64,000 nt of DNA. Source: Spirometra erinaceieuropaei. Taxonomy: Eukaryota > Platyhelminthes > Cestoda > Diphyllobothriidea > Diphyllobothriidae. Of the stretch, positions 47,640 to 61,113 are shown in pieces (positions within the stretch are counted from its first letter, which is position 1; each line of letters begins with the position of its first letter). Below the pieces are notes generated by a model. It was not told the DNA's origin. It was given only the letters and a program-made list of their open reading frames with translations, and did not search any database. Location of the stretch: positions 340,523 to 404,522 of the forward strand of contig CACRXP010000384.1 in assembly GCA_902702965.1 (NCBI GenBank), written 5' to 3'. Both the position numbers and the translations under genes were made by a program.

Positions 47640-50600
47640 CTGGCCAAGCTTAAAACAGCAATGCGACCGTGCCTATTGTTGTATTTCAGGATCAGGGAAA
47701 ATGAGTACAACATTTCGCGTGAGTTTGCTTAGCAGTCAGTCGGTCCATCTGCATGTATGTTTGAAGCACTGACCCTGAGACGAATTCTCAGTTTGGAATT
47801 GTAAGCGATGTTGCGCTTCCATTCGATGACTCTGGACTGTTTCAACAACGGTTTGTATGCACCCTAGACGTTATGTGGCAAAGCAAGTTCCAGTAGATGC
47901 TAAAAGGTGCTTAGTGACTGGGGTTATTTACGATTGTGCAAATTTAGTAAACCGACGCTTTTACGTAACCCTTCCTAGAATACTAACATGAATAACGATT
48001 TTAACAGTACTCTGACGTTTGCTAAGGTACCTAATTGAAAAGGTATCTTTGGAGTGCGAATTTGAAGGTTCGTCGTCAGTGTGGGGGAAAGTTCTTTTTA
48101 TTTAAAACATGTAATATGAAAACCGTCAAAATTCAAACATGTTTTTAAGCGGGTTTCGGGAGATTGTCCAACCGTTTAGTGCAAGTTAATGGCTGGACTT
48201 GTTGTGTCAAGGATTGCCTGACGCATGGTGGGTGAAAGGTTCACACATACCAATGCACTATTTCGGTTCTGCATTGAAAAGTCCATAGGACTAGTCAGCC
48301 TACGTAATTCTATGCTGAGATCAGCACCGCTGCAACAAAATCACAAGTATGCCCTTAGTAGGCCGTGATTTAACCTGCCGATTCTTTTCGCCTACGCCGG
48401 CTTTGTGTTCATGGAGTTGGGAACACAGTTTTCGTCCTTCTAAATCTTTATACCAAAGGACACATATAATAGAATACGCCAGTTAATATAGTATCGTAAT
48501 CCTGATCTTACCCGAGTTTTGTCTGCATGCCGAAAATGTGCGCGACAGTCACGATAAATTGTGCATTTGAAAATTATGCTTTATTCCATTATTGTCACAT
48601 AGCATCGATAAAACTCCGTGTCGAGGGTATAAGTAAATTTGCCTCGTCACATTCTGCACACAAGCAAATATCTGACGGCCTTGTGTTAAAGAAATCTGAT
48701 TATTGAGTTGATATATTTTAGGTTCATAGGTCAGGTCGATGTGAAATCGATTTGACTCGCTTCGAAAATCACATGACTTGATTGCGTTTGGGCAGCACTG
48801 ATCAACGACAAAAAATTAGCAATCCGCTTTTATTATATTATCGTTTTTGTTCATATCACATCTGCACACTAAGTCGTTTTGGCGGAAGGTTCTCATTGAT
48901 AAAACGGTAATACGTTGCTGGATTTTTATCGAGGTATTGCCTCAAATCAACTCAGATTTAGCAAGAAAACCACATTCATTACAGACAATAATAAATTAAT
49001 ACATTACCCAAGAGACAAAATGTGCTTGGCGAAAAAGGATGGATATTATACGAACAACTGAGGTCTAACTTTCTGTATTTTAATCTCTCCGCATGTAGAT
49101 AAAGGGAGCCAGGAATAGCTACAGAGAGTGGGCATGTGTTGATATACACCAATAGACGTTTCGGAAGCCATGACGCATGGACGGGAAGACTTCGCAAACA
49201 GAGTGTAGGAAATGGGTAGTTTCATCAAGAATTCAAACAAAGATTCCTGGGCGTTTGAAATGCCCTTGTAGGATAGTACTGACTAAAAATACAAAAAGCA
49301 ACGGCAGCAAAAGACAGTATTCGGAGGAGTTGCTTTCAACTTGCCACATTATTTTGGGAAAAACGACAAAAAATGCAGGCGGACAGTGTAGAATAGGCAA
49401 AGAAATGCAGGCTTGTATGAATTGCTAGATTAACGGCTGACGTGTGTAAAAAGAGGGTAAAACACTCATGTGATGAGTTAGTTTACGGAGTCTGTTAAAA
49501 AAGGGACGCAATATACTGAGGAAATGAGAGATTTGATGACAAAGAAGCTTCAAGGTCCTTGAAAGAGTATACCTGAATGGGATGGACGTTAAATGATTCA
49601 AAACTAGATGTCGGGTCGCAGTTGGAAAAAACACTGGACTGGCTTTTGATTATTTAGTACGAGACCATTTTCTCGAGACTAAACTGGGACATGGTCAAGA
49701 CCCTGTTCTTTAGATTGCAAATGTGTCCGATTCTGAGAGGGTGCCCAACAGCCACAAAACCAGCGTGCATAAGTAAAAAACAGTCGTTTGGGCATCTGTA
49801 AACATCAGTGTGGGATAGAAAACGTTAGGAATAAAACGGAATCTTGACGAACTCAACAATAATTGAGGCAGACGTAAATTTCAGCTTACCGCAATGAATA
49901 AATTGGTTGCATAATTTAAGGTTTCTGATTAAAAAAAAACACCAGAGCCTGAAAGCCGTATACAGACGTTTTTTTAAGGATAAGATGGCTCAGGACGATG
50001 TTGAATGTGAGAAGTAGCAAAGGAAAGCTTAAGCATATTCAAGAAAAGCCATCTCTTAATATCTTGGGACAGAATGGACTCCAAGAGCAGTATCACCTTA
50101 TATGCCAATTATAAAAAATAAAAAGAGCTGGAAGAGGACGATTTTGTATATATCCAGATCAACTTGTTTGGCAAGTAGCGCGGAAGATCACTTCGATCCA
50201 GTTCATTTTGTGCAATTGGAAAAAAATCACAAACACAATTTGCGGTTTTTTTAGGATATCTAGTAATTTTAAGCTTCGCCATAATTCAGGAATCTTGGAC
50301 TCCATGAAGCGCTAAAACAGATCAACCTGATAACAGCAAGATTTAAGGGGAAAATGCAAAACTCAACTCGATTCGGCAGTTCTTAATCCCCTTGAGGTGC
50401 TTTACTACTGCTGCCACAGCCATAGATGAGACCGTACTAGATAAAAGGAAAATTACGTTTGAGAGAAAGTCCAAAGGTGTGATGTGCAGCCCTGAATTTA
50501 TCTTAGGCCATCACCCTGCAAATGGCCGGTGTCTAGCCATTCAGCGCCTGAGAGGGACCACTGCGAAAAACCCGACACCCAGACGAAACGAGCACTACCC

Positions 50601-50860
50601 ACTTAAGTGAGTAGCGCAGGTTCTTTGGTGCAATCTGGTGCTTAACCAGGTTGTGTGTGACGAACGAAAAGGAGCTATTGCAGATGGGTCAGTATTTTCT
50701 CTTTATCGCAGTATTGACATGCCCTGACAGAAGATTCAAAGAAAAGTCAGGCCGAATCTAGAGAATCCATCCTCACGTTACCGCAGTGCATTACTCACCA
50801 TAATATTATTAGGTGACCGAATTTACCAAAACGCCCTAACTGTCGCGACTGACAGCGATT
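47640..50860. other. No identifiable gene
   Basis: AT-rich with open stretches under 90 codons (for example 49177-49428, +). No motif, splice partner or repeat matched. Confidence 0.45.
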
Positions 50861-50869
50861 CAGCAGGTC

Positions 50870-51345
50870 GTGGTGTAAGCTAGCATTTCTCTGGCACTTG
50901 GTCCTCTGGCGGTATATGTGCGTGCAGTCTGACTGGGTAGTAAGATCGCGTGCATGGCTGCCCACCCCTACTCCTCATTCTCACTAGTTTGCTTTGTTGT
51001 CGGTTGAAGTCCTGGTTACGTGTTTCTTGCGGACTAATAGGTGGCATGATACGCCTACGTGAGGCTCCGGTCACACCATCCGCCTGCGTCCTTCCCTGCC
51101 TCCAGTAATCTTGGCTAGGTCTTGACACTAGATTCATGCGTGGATGAAAGAGTGCTGTTAATGCTGGTCGAGGTTGCACTTCGTATAAGCTAATTCGCAC
51201 GCAAGTCATTTTGTCCGCTTCAGCTTGCTGTGACGCACACGGTGACATCATCGAGCACGAGGTTCGAGCTATCATGTGAACCCCTTTGCCTAGCCACACA
51301 AGAATTGCGTCGGACCAGGAAGGAACCATATGCGCTCACGGCATG
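50870..51345 (+). repeat. Dispersed repeat related to the 41740-42440 region
   Basis: Blocks ctggcacttggtcctct, gatcgcgtgcatggctgccc, tgttgtcggttgaagtcctg, catccgcctgcgtccttccc and gctgtgacgcacacggtgac follow the same order as in 42195-42440 and 41740-42080. The 149-codon minus-strand open stretch over it is fortuitous. Confidence 0.55.
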
Positions 51346-51349
51346 AGTT

Positions 51350-52040
51350 CTTTGGACTGCGCCCTCAACATTAACGCCATATGCTGAGCGCATACTTTTC
51401 TCGCGTCAGTTACCTGCCTCTTGGGCCAAGTCATTTTTACACCCGTAGACGGGTTGTTAGGCTCTGCCATTTACTTGCGACCAATGGTCCGTTTCCAATG
51501 GCTGATCGACTCGACCTGTCAACTGGCAAGTAGATAAAGAGGGAGAGTAAGATCGAAAATGCAAACTCCATTTCCACGACTCCAAACGTCTATCTTTCAC
51601 CACAGACGGTCGTACGCGCTCTTAAACTATCGCACTGCACTTAAAGTTCTGACTTGGAAGGCCATAAGTTTGTTGAATATATCTGTCTTCTGTGGAGACA
51701 TAGTCATCTGGACTTGGTCCTGCCTCCGGTCCAGGAGATTGAGAGTGGAGAACGAGAATATAGTGACCTTTGCCTTCATATTACAGAATTTCTGCCGAGT
51801 AACTTCAGTTTCGTTTAGTTTTTCACCATCTGCATATTTTTTTCAAAATCTGAATTATTTGTCGTCTTTTTGTGGACTATATATTCATTTACCTGTCATT
51901 TTGACTAATAATATTGTGCAGCGTTGGTTATTAATTTGTTAATGCAACCCGTAGGGTGTAATTGGTAGACATCAACCAAAAGGATGTGCTGGTAGAAGGA
52001 CAATCAATATTTATAATTCACGTCATGCTGGCCTGTTGAT
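51350..52040. other. No identifiable gene
   Basis: A 127-codon open stretch at 51559-51942 (+) has no recognisable motif; its aromatic-rich second half arises from T-rich DNA. Confidence 0.4.
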
Positions 52041-52044
52041 AGTA

Positions 52045-52770
52045 GCTGTCTAGAGAAGATAACTTGAAGATCGAGAAACGATCGCAGGGAAAAAAGCTTT
52101 ATTAACCTGACGTTTCGGATTCCTGCTCGAACCCATCATCAGGGACAAAAGAAGATACGAATGGTTCATGCCCAAGGAGCTGCAGTATTTATAGGATGCA
52201 TTCGTTATGCTACCGCATTCCTATGATATTCACGACTCCCCCCTCCATCAGGGATCGTTGCAATTGGTGTGATGACTGTTTGATGGCCAGTATTCGCGTC
52301 GTTAATTGCTGCAATTTCATCACGTGCGTTGGATGTTAGTGTGATTATTGCTCGACCATATGATCCACCGATCCTGGCGTTGGAATCATTAGTCACCTGT
52401 GTGCGTAAAGTGTGGCTAATTACTCCGCCTAAAGAAGTTTCAGCACTGAGTATGGCAGGGAAGGCCGTCGCACTTGTTAATGGGCAGGGGGCCAGTGAAC
52501 CATGACGCAAGCAGGTCTCGGCTCACGCAGTTGTCCCCTCCGGCGAGAATTTCGGCCTCGTCTAATTAAAATGTGTAGTCGGATCTCGTCAAATGAGCCA
52601 CAACTTTAGAGCGGGCGTCATTTGTCCGCACAGCTGCAGCGTGTTCGGCCATTTTCGTTCAAGGCTGTCTTTAAGTTTCTTCGGCGTAGTTATTCCGTCC
52701 GCAGCTACATCAGTCCCGATAAACGACTCCAGACGTTTCTTGCCGTGGCAGTGGGTCTTTTGGTTTGATT
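52045..52770 (-). mobile_element. Penelope-like GIY-YIG/tail fragment
   Basis: On the minus strand: remains of the region around the endonuclease (52760-52620), the FDEAEILAG-type tail, LGGVISHTLRTQVTN, GRAIITLTSNARDEIAAIND and HQTVITPIATIPD (52510-52205), and finally the gatgatgggttcgagcagga and cgtcaggttaataaagc 3' blocks. It is closest to the 14425 and 20640 copies. No RT. Confidence 0.7.
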
Positions 52771-52779
52771 AACTGACCT

Positions 52780-54440
52780 GCAATTTATCCAGGGATTTTT
52801 GTCGCACTTAAAATTCAAATATATTTCATGGAAACATGCATAAAATATATATTTTGTTCATTATTTATGTCACACATTAGTCTGCTGTTAATCGTGTACT
52901 TGAAGTTTATATATCGGTTTTAAAAGACGTTTGCAAATTCCGAATAATATTTAACTCCAAAAACCTCCACACTTCCATTTATGGTCACAAACCACGCGCT
53001 TTAAATTTGCCATGTGCGGAAAATCATATATTTTGTTGCCATGTTGATAGTAGACCATATAAGGCTTCATATATGTGTCTGCTGACTAGAGTAATATTGT
53101 AAACTGTACAAACAATATAAGGAAGATCGGAGATACGGTGTGCTACGAGGAGTCATTTCAAGTGCATAAAAAATATCGATATTGTAATACGTCATAAACA
53201 GAATTATATTCTTTCTTTAAGTATAACATTTACAAAGGACGTAATTTTCTGCCGAATGAGTTGATTAATGAATTTTCTTATTCATTTATTATACAAAGGA
53301 TGTTTAAAATATAAGGACAAAGAAAATCAACGTATACGTTCACAGGGATTAAGTATGCCTTCTCACAAAGTGTCATTTATGCAGTCGGCCTAAGCAAAGT
53401 TTGTTCAAAAGCGGTCGTTCTGCGGCAAGTGATTTATTATGGAGTCATGTTTCGCAATAGTAGATATTACGATCTTACTAAATTTGTGATCTGCCCGTGT
53501 GTCCAATCAGGCCTGTGTAGTTACAAAGACATGTTTGTTTACGGGTTGAGAGGCGTTATTCGTGATTTAACCGGTCCTTACTTTTCATTACATTGCTGCG
53601 CACGGTGACTTTCGATCGGGTGGCACTTCAAACACCTAGTTCCTTAGCAATGAGTTGGGTTACTTCTGAAACCTCCTTAAAACATGGCATTATATGTCCA
53701 GTTTTTGATAGTTTTGTCGTTCAGGTCCTCTGGCGGTGACCTTGTAGGCAGCACCTTGTAAGAACCTTCGAATGGCTATTAATGCACTAACTGGCTGCAA
53801 AGAGAACGGATCGCGCCTGCTCCTTCTTTGGGTTTGCTGGGACAAAGCCCAAGATACTTTCATTTTTGCCAATACGACCAGGGCCAGAATGACATCTAGA
53901 CTGATGTTAAACTTCAGTGAAGAAGACCTAAACTGTATGCTGAATTAGCCAACTTGATAAAAAACGCATTCCAGTAAATTACAACCCTCTTCTAAGTAAT
54001 CAAAGAAAAATGTTGTAAGACTACCCCAGATATTTGCCATATTTTTTCTATTATGGCAAGCTAACGACTAACTAAATCGTATTGTTAAACATTTCGGCAG
54101 CCATGACGTTCTCGTGCTTCCCCACTAATCGAAAAAGCCCTTACATGTGTTCTAGAAATATCGACGGACGCAGTCGCAACTTAATAAATAGAAGTTTGAC
54201 TGTTGTAGGAAAATGTAACGCCAGCGGCCTAATCCCCCGCCCCAATAAGATGAGCATAGTCAGAGTTTAAAATGTAGTTTGGTTTAACAAATAATAAACT
54301 AGAATAACCCACGTCGATTCCAATTTGGTTAGTTAAAGAACTGCAGCAGCTTTTTTCGCAGGTATAACTGTTTCTTTAAGAATATAAAGGGAATACGCAG
54401 AATGTACGTTGATAAATACGTTAATCAGCAAAGAACATGC
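52780..54440. other. No identifiable gene
   Basis: No supportable coding or RNA feature. Short open stretches at 53690-53872 (-) and 54082-54270 (+) are unremarkable. Confidence 0.45.
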
Positions 54441-54459
54441 ATGCTTGCATTCACCATGT

Positions 54460-54680
54460 AAATGTCTTTGGTCATTCTGTATCGTTGCTTTTAGTATATT
54501 CATATTTATGAAAACAAGGCTGCATATCAACCCTGCCTTGTCACATTGATAACGTCTGTCAGACACTGAACAGAAGATGAATTGCATTTAATGACATAAA
54601 AGTAAACATAAACGTTCTTAGGCCATTTCTTAGGAAATGCGGTGTCCCCTACCCCCTGTAATATTTGAGATATGTCGGTC
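54460..54680 (+). repeat. Segment duplicated at 26110-26370
   Basis: Shares tgtatcgttgcttttagtat, tatgaaaacaaggctgc, gatgaattgcatttaatgac and ttaggaaatgcggtgtcccc with the earlier copy in the same order. Confidence 0.6.
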
Positions 54681-54689
54681 TTTGCAAGC

Positions 54690-56580
54690 TTACCAATATG
54701 CAGTCTGTCATCATCGATTTACCGTACTCATAATGGATGTCAGTGAAAGGCCTTATATCTTGCTGAGCCGATTTTGAGCCGTAGCTGCGAGTTATTTGGC
54801 CCCACAGTTTGTCCCATAACGTTCATCTTGCAGCCGCGTGTTTTGGCACCATCATTTCGACAAAGCACACTCTGGGCTCTTACCTATCATAAGCTCAGTT
54901 TGTTTGACGCACCTGTTTGCATGGACCTACAACCGACTGCCAGTCAGGGATTTGCGAAAGCTTGTGGACGTGGTTAGTGAATATGTGACAGGAGACTCCG
55001 TTGTGTATTTTACACTGCCCTTTGAGACTATTTCCTTTGTCAGGTTGTACAAATGCGTTTTCTGAGTTGGACCAACTTTTTTATCTCAAATTTACCTATA
55101 TGCTAACAGTATTGGCAAAAAAGCACCTTTGAATTTATCTCCTGATTAAATGACAAACTCTTACAGAGCATCTCGTAGGATCTTCGAGATACTTAAATAG
55201 GCATCTTCGTTACTTTGTTGACTCAGTTTAAATGGTTCAGGAGAAAATTGAGTTAAAATGTTTTAGGATTAGGCAGAATTCAGTTATCATTTTTAAAGTT
55301 CTTCAATTTGCGTTGGCGACTAAGAGCCACGTAATGTTTAATCAACCTAGATCTCAATGTAAGACTCATCTTCGTAAGGCATCAGTAACTGTTATAAAAT
55401 CCAAACCAACATGCATATTTTCAATTTTAGTCGTGTGCGAGTTTCAATGATAATATGATACAGCCGCTAGGAAACCGGTACGGCCATAGGAGCAAGAGGA
55501 GGCACGGTAACTTGCGCTTGATTTAGTTTAAAGTGCAGCATCTACCGCACCATCCCCTCCTCACCTTCTAGGCCCAGTGACCCAAGAAGACTGAAGGCGA
55601 AAGATGGCAGAGGTGGTTGGCACCGCTGGATCCACACCTAGGCGTGCCGCTAGACTCATTGGTTCACAAGGAACATAATATTGGCATGTTAACCAACAAT
55701 AACAAGTTAGTCAGAAGGAGGAGAGGCTAACAGTAGTCACTGGGCAACCATGCACACGGCCTTCATACCCTGCGGCAGCGCAATCGCAGGAAAGGAACTA
55801 GGTGTCAAAGAACTCCCAGCGCACTTTGGATTGCGAAGGCCACGGTTTGCTGGATCATGATAGAGCAGATGCACACAATCGTTGAGGTCATTAAGTCCTT
55901 CACCAATGACAAAGGATGAAAGGAGGACGTGAAATACTTACAAGCCTACTCGCTGACGATGAATCAGGTCATAATAAACACGAAAATTTGCGAATTAACT
56001 TTGATTCTAAAAGTCCTCGATTCATGCACCAAAAGGGTCAAACAATAAATGTCTAAACGATTAAAGTTGTTAGAAAGGACATGCTTTGGAACCATAAACA
56101 AGGCGTACACTCTATTGTAGAGGTAATTATCCTGTTGGTCACACACGAGGTTTTCTTATCGCTAAAGCCTTAGCCGAGTGTATGACTATCGCTCCCACGA
56201 CCTTCTGTACGGAATAATTTCAGAAGTAGTCGGAGAGTTAGCAGCGGCAGGAGTCCACCTTCCACATGTTCTCCACTACAGAAAAGACCGTCCTGTTTGT
56301 TATAAACGAGAATCTGTCAGATCCATATTCCAAAGTCTTCAAAAACTCTGTGTCGTTGGCAGCGGCATGAACAGTAGTTGAAGAAATTGCGATTGATCGC
56401 TTCGCGATTCTGTATGTGAAGAACGTTTTGGTGGCGACGACAAGAATCCGAAGACCTGTTGCGTTTGAAATGGCTAATGAACCAGAAGGTAGACAGCCAG
56501 ATCAAATCACGAGGCACCATGATCTGCAATCAGTTTGAATCGGTTTAAACTGGGGCAGAAAGATAGGGACCATGTTCTGC
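54690..56580. other. No identifiable gene; GC-richer stretch 55480-55900
   Basis: 55480-55900 differs in composition from its flanks and may be an inserted repeat, but no domain or second copy was found in the window. The remainder is AT-rich and empty. Confidence 0.4.
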
Positions 56581-56584
56581 CAAC

Positions 56585-56800
56585 GGCTGACGCTCATAGA
56601 AAAGAGGGAATTGGGCAGCTGGGAGTTAGGTGGCCGGCGTCGAATACCACCCTGTTCACGCCCCCGCGAATCTGAAAGCAGCCCCCCAGAGTTCCAACAA
56701 CTAATCAGTCCGCTGACTGGACTAGGGGAGGCCAATGAGCATGGCTACACCTCCGCAGACCCCAGACGGAACAAAAATCACGTCGGCAATTAGCCGGTAA
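56585..56800 (+). mobile_element. Fragment of the 32642-type Penelope-like element
   Basis: Blocks gaaaagagggaattgggcag, cgcccccgcgaatctgaa, caacaactaatcagtccgct and ggaggccaatgagc parallel 33100-33290 (gaaaagagcggaattggggg, gcgcccgcgaagctgaat, cgaccgatcagtccaccggc). It covers the ORF end and early 3' tail only. Confidence 0.65.
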
Positions 56801-56809
56801 TGGACAGTA

Positions 56810-59740
56810 TAGTCGTGATTGTCTTTGTCGTTAATTCTATTCTCTAAACACAAATATTTATACATGTCTCGGATGAAGAAGAAAAGGCTCATATCAGGTT
56901 CACTCAAACGGTAGATGTATTGGGCTTTGACTTCGAACTTAAGCAGGAGTAAACGGTACAACAGCATAAATATTCACACACTGTTGCTTCTGCTCATGCT
57001 CGCAGTCGAATGTTTAGACCAATACATCTACCGTTTCATTTATCATTACTTTGTCTACGTTTTACATGTAGATATAAGAGCCTATTTTAGACGTGTGCGT
57101 TCACAATTTTTCGGCGATTGTCCCGTTTTTGAGCTGGGTTATGATGGGCTGAACAAATGCAGCTTTCTCACGAGGCAGCTATGTATTACTATTCCTTAAC
57201 TTGTGTCATACCCCTTTTAAGTATTGACGCAACTAAAATCCCACAAAATCTTGTGTTAGAATCTAGACTTTTGGCCAACATATAAGGACTATTTGGTATT
57301 GCTAATGCGTCGATGTCCGCTGGGAATGCATCTCCCGTAAGAATTCAAATTTACCTTAAATTTACAACATCATAAAATTTAAACGACAAATTACAACTAA
57401 TGATATATAATATTCATCGGCGTCAGTCGATCAGACGCGTGCATACCATTCTGATGTTACAAAATATTCCTGTCGGATGTTTCGTGTAACCTCCCCCTGT
57501 GTGAATTCCTTCAAGTGTAGACTTGACATGCATCAAGCTTCCCAATTACCACTCTCACATCCACTCACATAACGCGGACCATATTATACGTGTTTATACT
57601 ACTTGTAATTAGTAAGTAACCGTTAATGATTACTCTTTTTCGACTAGCTGTCAGCTGTCCGCGAGTATGTACAAAATCCCTTTTTTACCTTCCCATTTAT
57701 CAATGTTTTTCTCCGACGACTTGTAACTAATAGGGAGTCCAAAGGCGTTTGCCTATATTTTCCTTAATAAACTGATGCTGATACTGATACTGTTCCAGGG
57801 TCCACACACTGATATGCTTGACGAGAAACTTCTGGGACTCTAAATGCTTTCTGGCCAAAGGATTCAGTCTTTTTTAAATCCAATCAAACTAACTGTTTGC
57901 AGTGCTTTACTAGTCGCTCATGTGTAAGTGTCAAGAACGACGTAATATACGACGTACCATCCTGACAAAGTATCTAGTTCTTTAATGCAAACCACACACT
58001 GGGTTGTGCAGCGGCTCTGGCAAAAAACTAGATGTTAACGTCCCTTTGCGGCAACGGTAGGGTGAATGCCATTACGTAGCTGCTTATAGAATGTTGATCA
58101 TGTGTACCTGCGACATCTAGCCAAGTACTGATGACCCCACTTGTATCCAAGATCGGCGAGACAAAAAGGAAGATCAACTATGCATGGTTACAGAAATTTC
58201 TGCAGGAAACAGGCCCATTTGTTCGACCATCATGCACCCTTTTGAGATAAAACGCCATGAATCTTCCATTTGGTTCTCATATCCGCATACGTTCTTTCTT
58301 TTAATAGAAAAGATCGTTTTTGCCCCCGACCGTCTACGGAGTTTACCAACATTCTGTCAACTTACTGCGCGGCATGCTGCTCCGCCCGTAAACACTCCTC
58401 ATTCTCACGATCCACAGTAAAACGACAACTAACCGGGCTCCTTTAAGTTGCCGCTGCCTCCTTTGCTAGCTTGAACGTTCGTCGATATTTGCGTCATTTA
58501 AATAAAGCATAGAGAATTTGGTCGGTTAACAAGAATGGTGGACATGAGATTGAAGCCTCGTGCGATTAGATACACTGTTATTTGTTTATCAAGTACTTCA
58601 AACCATGGACCCGTGACCAGGACAACTAAATGGGGTCTGACTACCTAAGCCGGGAAGATTGAAATCTGGTCAAGAATTTGAACCGAAAATAGAATTTTTT
58701 CAGGAACTCTTAAATACGAAATGAGTAAATCGACAATTTTAGTCTACTAACGGCTTTCTTTTTGAAGTAGAATATGACAAATTTGGTCTACGTTTTTTCC
58801 CTACCGGCGTTTTTCGAACATTTTCTACCAACGTTTTTATGAATATATTAATTTTCCAAACTACGTTAATGTTAAAATTTTGCATTAAAATATACCACGC
58901 CGCCATTTCATTTTGTCGCATTCACAAAACACATTCCTTTTCCGGTTTTAATGCTCTTTGAACGCTTGTAATTGGAGGCGGCCAGCTTTTTGCTTGATTT
59001 TAATTGTAATGTATCTTATTGTCCAACGGCTGATTCTGTCTATATGTTTCATTGTAAAATGAAGCCAGACTGCACTCGTATTTCAAAGCCTGAATCTACT
59101 TTGTTTGAGTTCTTTATCTAGCGTGAATGCGTTCTCTGACACGGTGTTTCCTTTGCAGATGCTGCATTAGTAGGATACTCGATATCGATTTAGATCTGTT
59201 TGCAGAACAAAACGTTCTTTTTGTGATCCTTCCATAACATTTTCTCCTCTTTACTTACGTTTTGATCATTTTTTGAGCGTGTTCCAAAGTTTTATTATTT
59301 TCGGTTAAGCGTTGGTGTTAAGGTATTTTTGGCTGCATTCCCTACAAGCAATTAACAGTTATTGATGCGGTTTCCTTACATTCATGTATGCTTCTCTTTA
59401 CCGTGTACGTCAATAATATAAGACAGTCGTCACAGATATCAGTGTGTTCTTCAAAATACTACGTTTATTCTTTCCCGTCAATCAACATTTCATAGCCGCG
59501 TTAAATGAGAAACGTATTCGATGCACATCGCTCACGGAGAAAAAGAAATATGTCATTTGGAGCTCATGAGATTTCGCAATGAGTGCACGCTACGTGAGGA
59601 ACATTAGTAAATGGAAACAACCGACACACTATATGTGGACATTTAATGGTTTTAAGTTCTTACAATTTGAGACTTTTAAAGAGCTAGTAGATGTCTTCCG
59701 CATTCTGCAATTAAGTACTGTTTAAGAGATTCAATGGTTT
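56810..59740. other. No identifiable gene
   Basis: If the S5C-like copy at 59757 has a first exon it should lie here. An ATG at 59009 starts a short hydrophobic peptide (MYLIVQRLILSICFIV) but lacks the Ala-Cys end and a phase-1 donor, so I do not accept it. Confidence 0.4.
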
Positions 59741-59756
59741 TATTAATATTCCGGGC

Positions 59757-60257
59757 GTGTATAAATTTGCATGTTTTTCAGAAAAAGCATGCGCATTAAA
59801 CAGTGTACTTTTAAGTGACGCGTTAGATCGTTTTCTAACTTTGCTGACGGAGCATAAATCTCTCCTGACTGTAAAAATAACTTTAATTCTGCGTTTCTCT
59901 AAGACCGTGAAACGAGTAGCCGTGAAACACAGCAGCTGCACGTCTATTGGTGCAGGTTGCAAAGCATGCAGCATAATTTGTATCCGCTGTAATTTTAGGT
60001 TACAAATATGCCCTGCTAAATATGATTACTACATAAGTGCAAACGTTAACCTGAGACCTCTAACAATTTTTCTCTAAGCATAATATTTAACGCAGAAACA
60101 ATTTGTTTAAAAATAGGTACAACGAGAACTGTTTTGTTTATTCTAACAGTATCAACAAGGAATTTGAAATAATTGTGCCGCATAAGCAATTCTTATTACC
60201 GGGACTACTTCACGTTGGTGAACTTATCGCAACTGATATATTGCAAAAAACGTGATC
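59757..60257 (+). pseudogene. Possible diverged fifth S5C copy (exon 2 and exon 3-like parts)
   Basis: After a tgtttttcag acceptor at 59781 the frame begins G|AA as in other S5C exon 2s and reads SDALDRFLTLL, TLILRF, then two cysteines ten apart and IICIRCNFRL, resembling DFLHRGFATLNNLL, TLTF, C...C and IKVPAYFKV. A donor AG|GTTACA at 60000 and an acceptor acgcag at about 60104 would make a 103-base intron like the family's intron 2, but in phase 2 rather than 0. The following frame reads NENCF, IIVPHKQFLLPGLL and ends ILQKT-stop, recalling exon 3's C...VNLPMAYISPGLL, without the final Cys. Exon 1 was not found. It may be a decayed copy or a chance match. Confidence 0.35.
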
Positions 60258-60269
60258 GACCTCTATCCC

Positions 60270-61020
60270 GCCTTTATGATGCGTCGACAGGTGCGGTTGA
60301 CTTTGACTTATCATTCACACCTCTAAAAGGACATCCGTAAAGTAATCACCATATTATCTAATAAGTATAATTATGCAGAAAATGGACGCCCATAACGCTG
60401 AAGTCTTCTGGTAAATTGATTTCATTTTTCGGTAAGTATTCACTTGCTGTGTAATAATTAACTATTTGCACATTTTACCAGAGGTCGGAAAAAGTGACTG
60501 CAGACATGGTGGTGGGTAATACTGCGTCGCGCCAAGACATTTATATATTTTTTAAAAATTTAAATCTTCTTCTGCGTCATGCGATTATATATTCACTGAG
60601 TGAGAGTATTCACAAGGTTAGAAATTCTAATGAGCGAATAGGATGACATTCTCATTTAGACGTTTTATTCCTGCGTGAAAAATATTGTCCACATATTTTA
60701 CTATTGTGTCTTTATGAATGCATAAGCTTCTAAAATAATATATTTTAAGCATAATGTCCGCCTATTTGCAATTATAACATACGTGGGCCGCAGGGCACTT
60801 TAATAGTTAGCGCACTATACCAGTTTGACTGAAAACCTGCGCATTTCTTAACGGGCGTTTTTTTAAATAAAAACGTCTGGTGACAAAGCAAGGAATAGCA
60901 GCGAGAACCAGCTAAACTCTTATGTGCTAAAATTATACAACAAAGCTTATTTTGCAAAATAATTAGCAATAATTATGGTTACTTATTACCAAAATCGTCG
61001 AACATAGAAATAGCATTAGG
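60270..61020. other. No identifiable gene
   Basis: AT-rich spacer between the convergent S5C-like copy and S5C-4; no further feature. Confidence 0.5.
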
Positions 61021-61027
61021 TGAAAAT

Positions 61028-61033
61028 TTTATT
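61028..61033 (-). terminator. Polyadenylation signal candidate of S5C-4
   Basis: AATAAA on the minus strand within cgtaataaaattttc, 81 bases after the S5C-4 stop codon. The only well-placed AATAAA I see for the family. Confidence 0.5.
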
Positions 61034-61113
61034 ACGTTCAATCTTAGAATCATTTACTAAAGTGCAATTCTAAACAAGATACAATGACGTCCGCAGAATG
61101 TTATAGCGTATGC

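Noticed and set aside
50880..51329. 149-codon minus-strand protein
   Set aside because: It covers a dispersed repeat whose other copies are not open in this frame.
51559..51942. 127-codon open frame
   Set aside because: Aromatic-rich end reflects T-rich DNA; no domain recognised and no paralog.
59009..59062. Short hydrophobic ORF as missing exon 1 of the fifth S5C copy
   Set aside because: It lacks the Ala-Cys ending and a phase-1 GT donor shared by the other four first exons.
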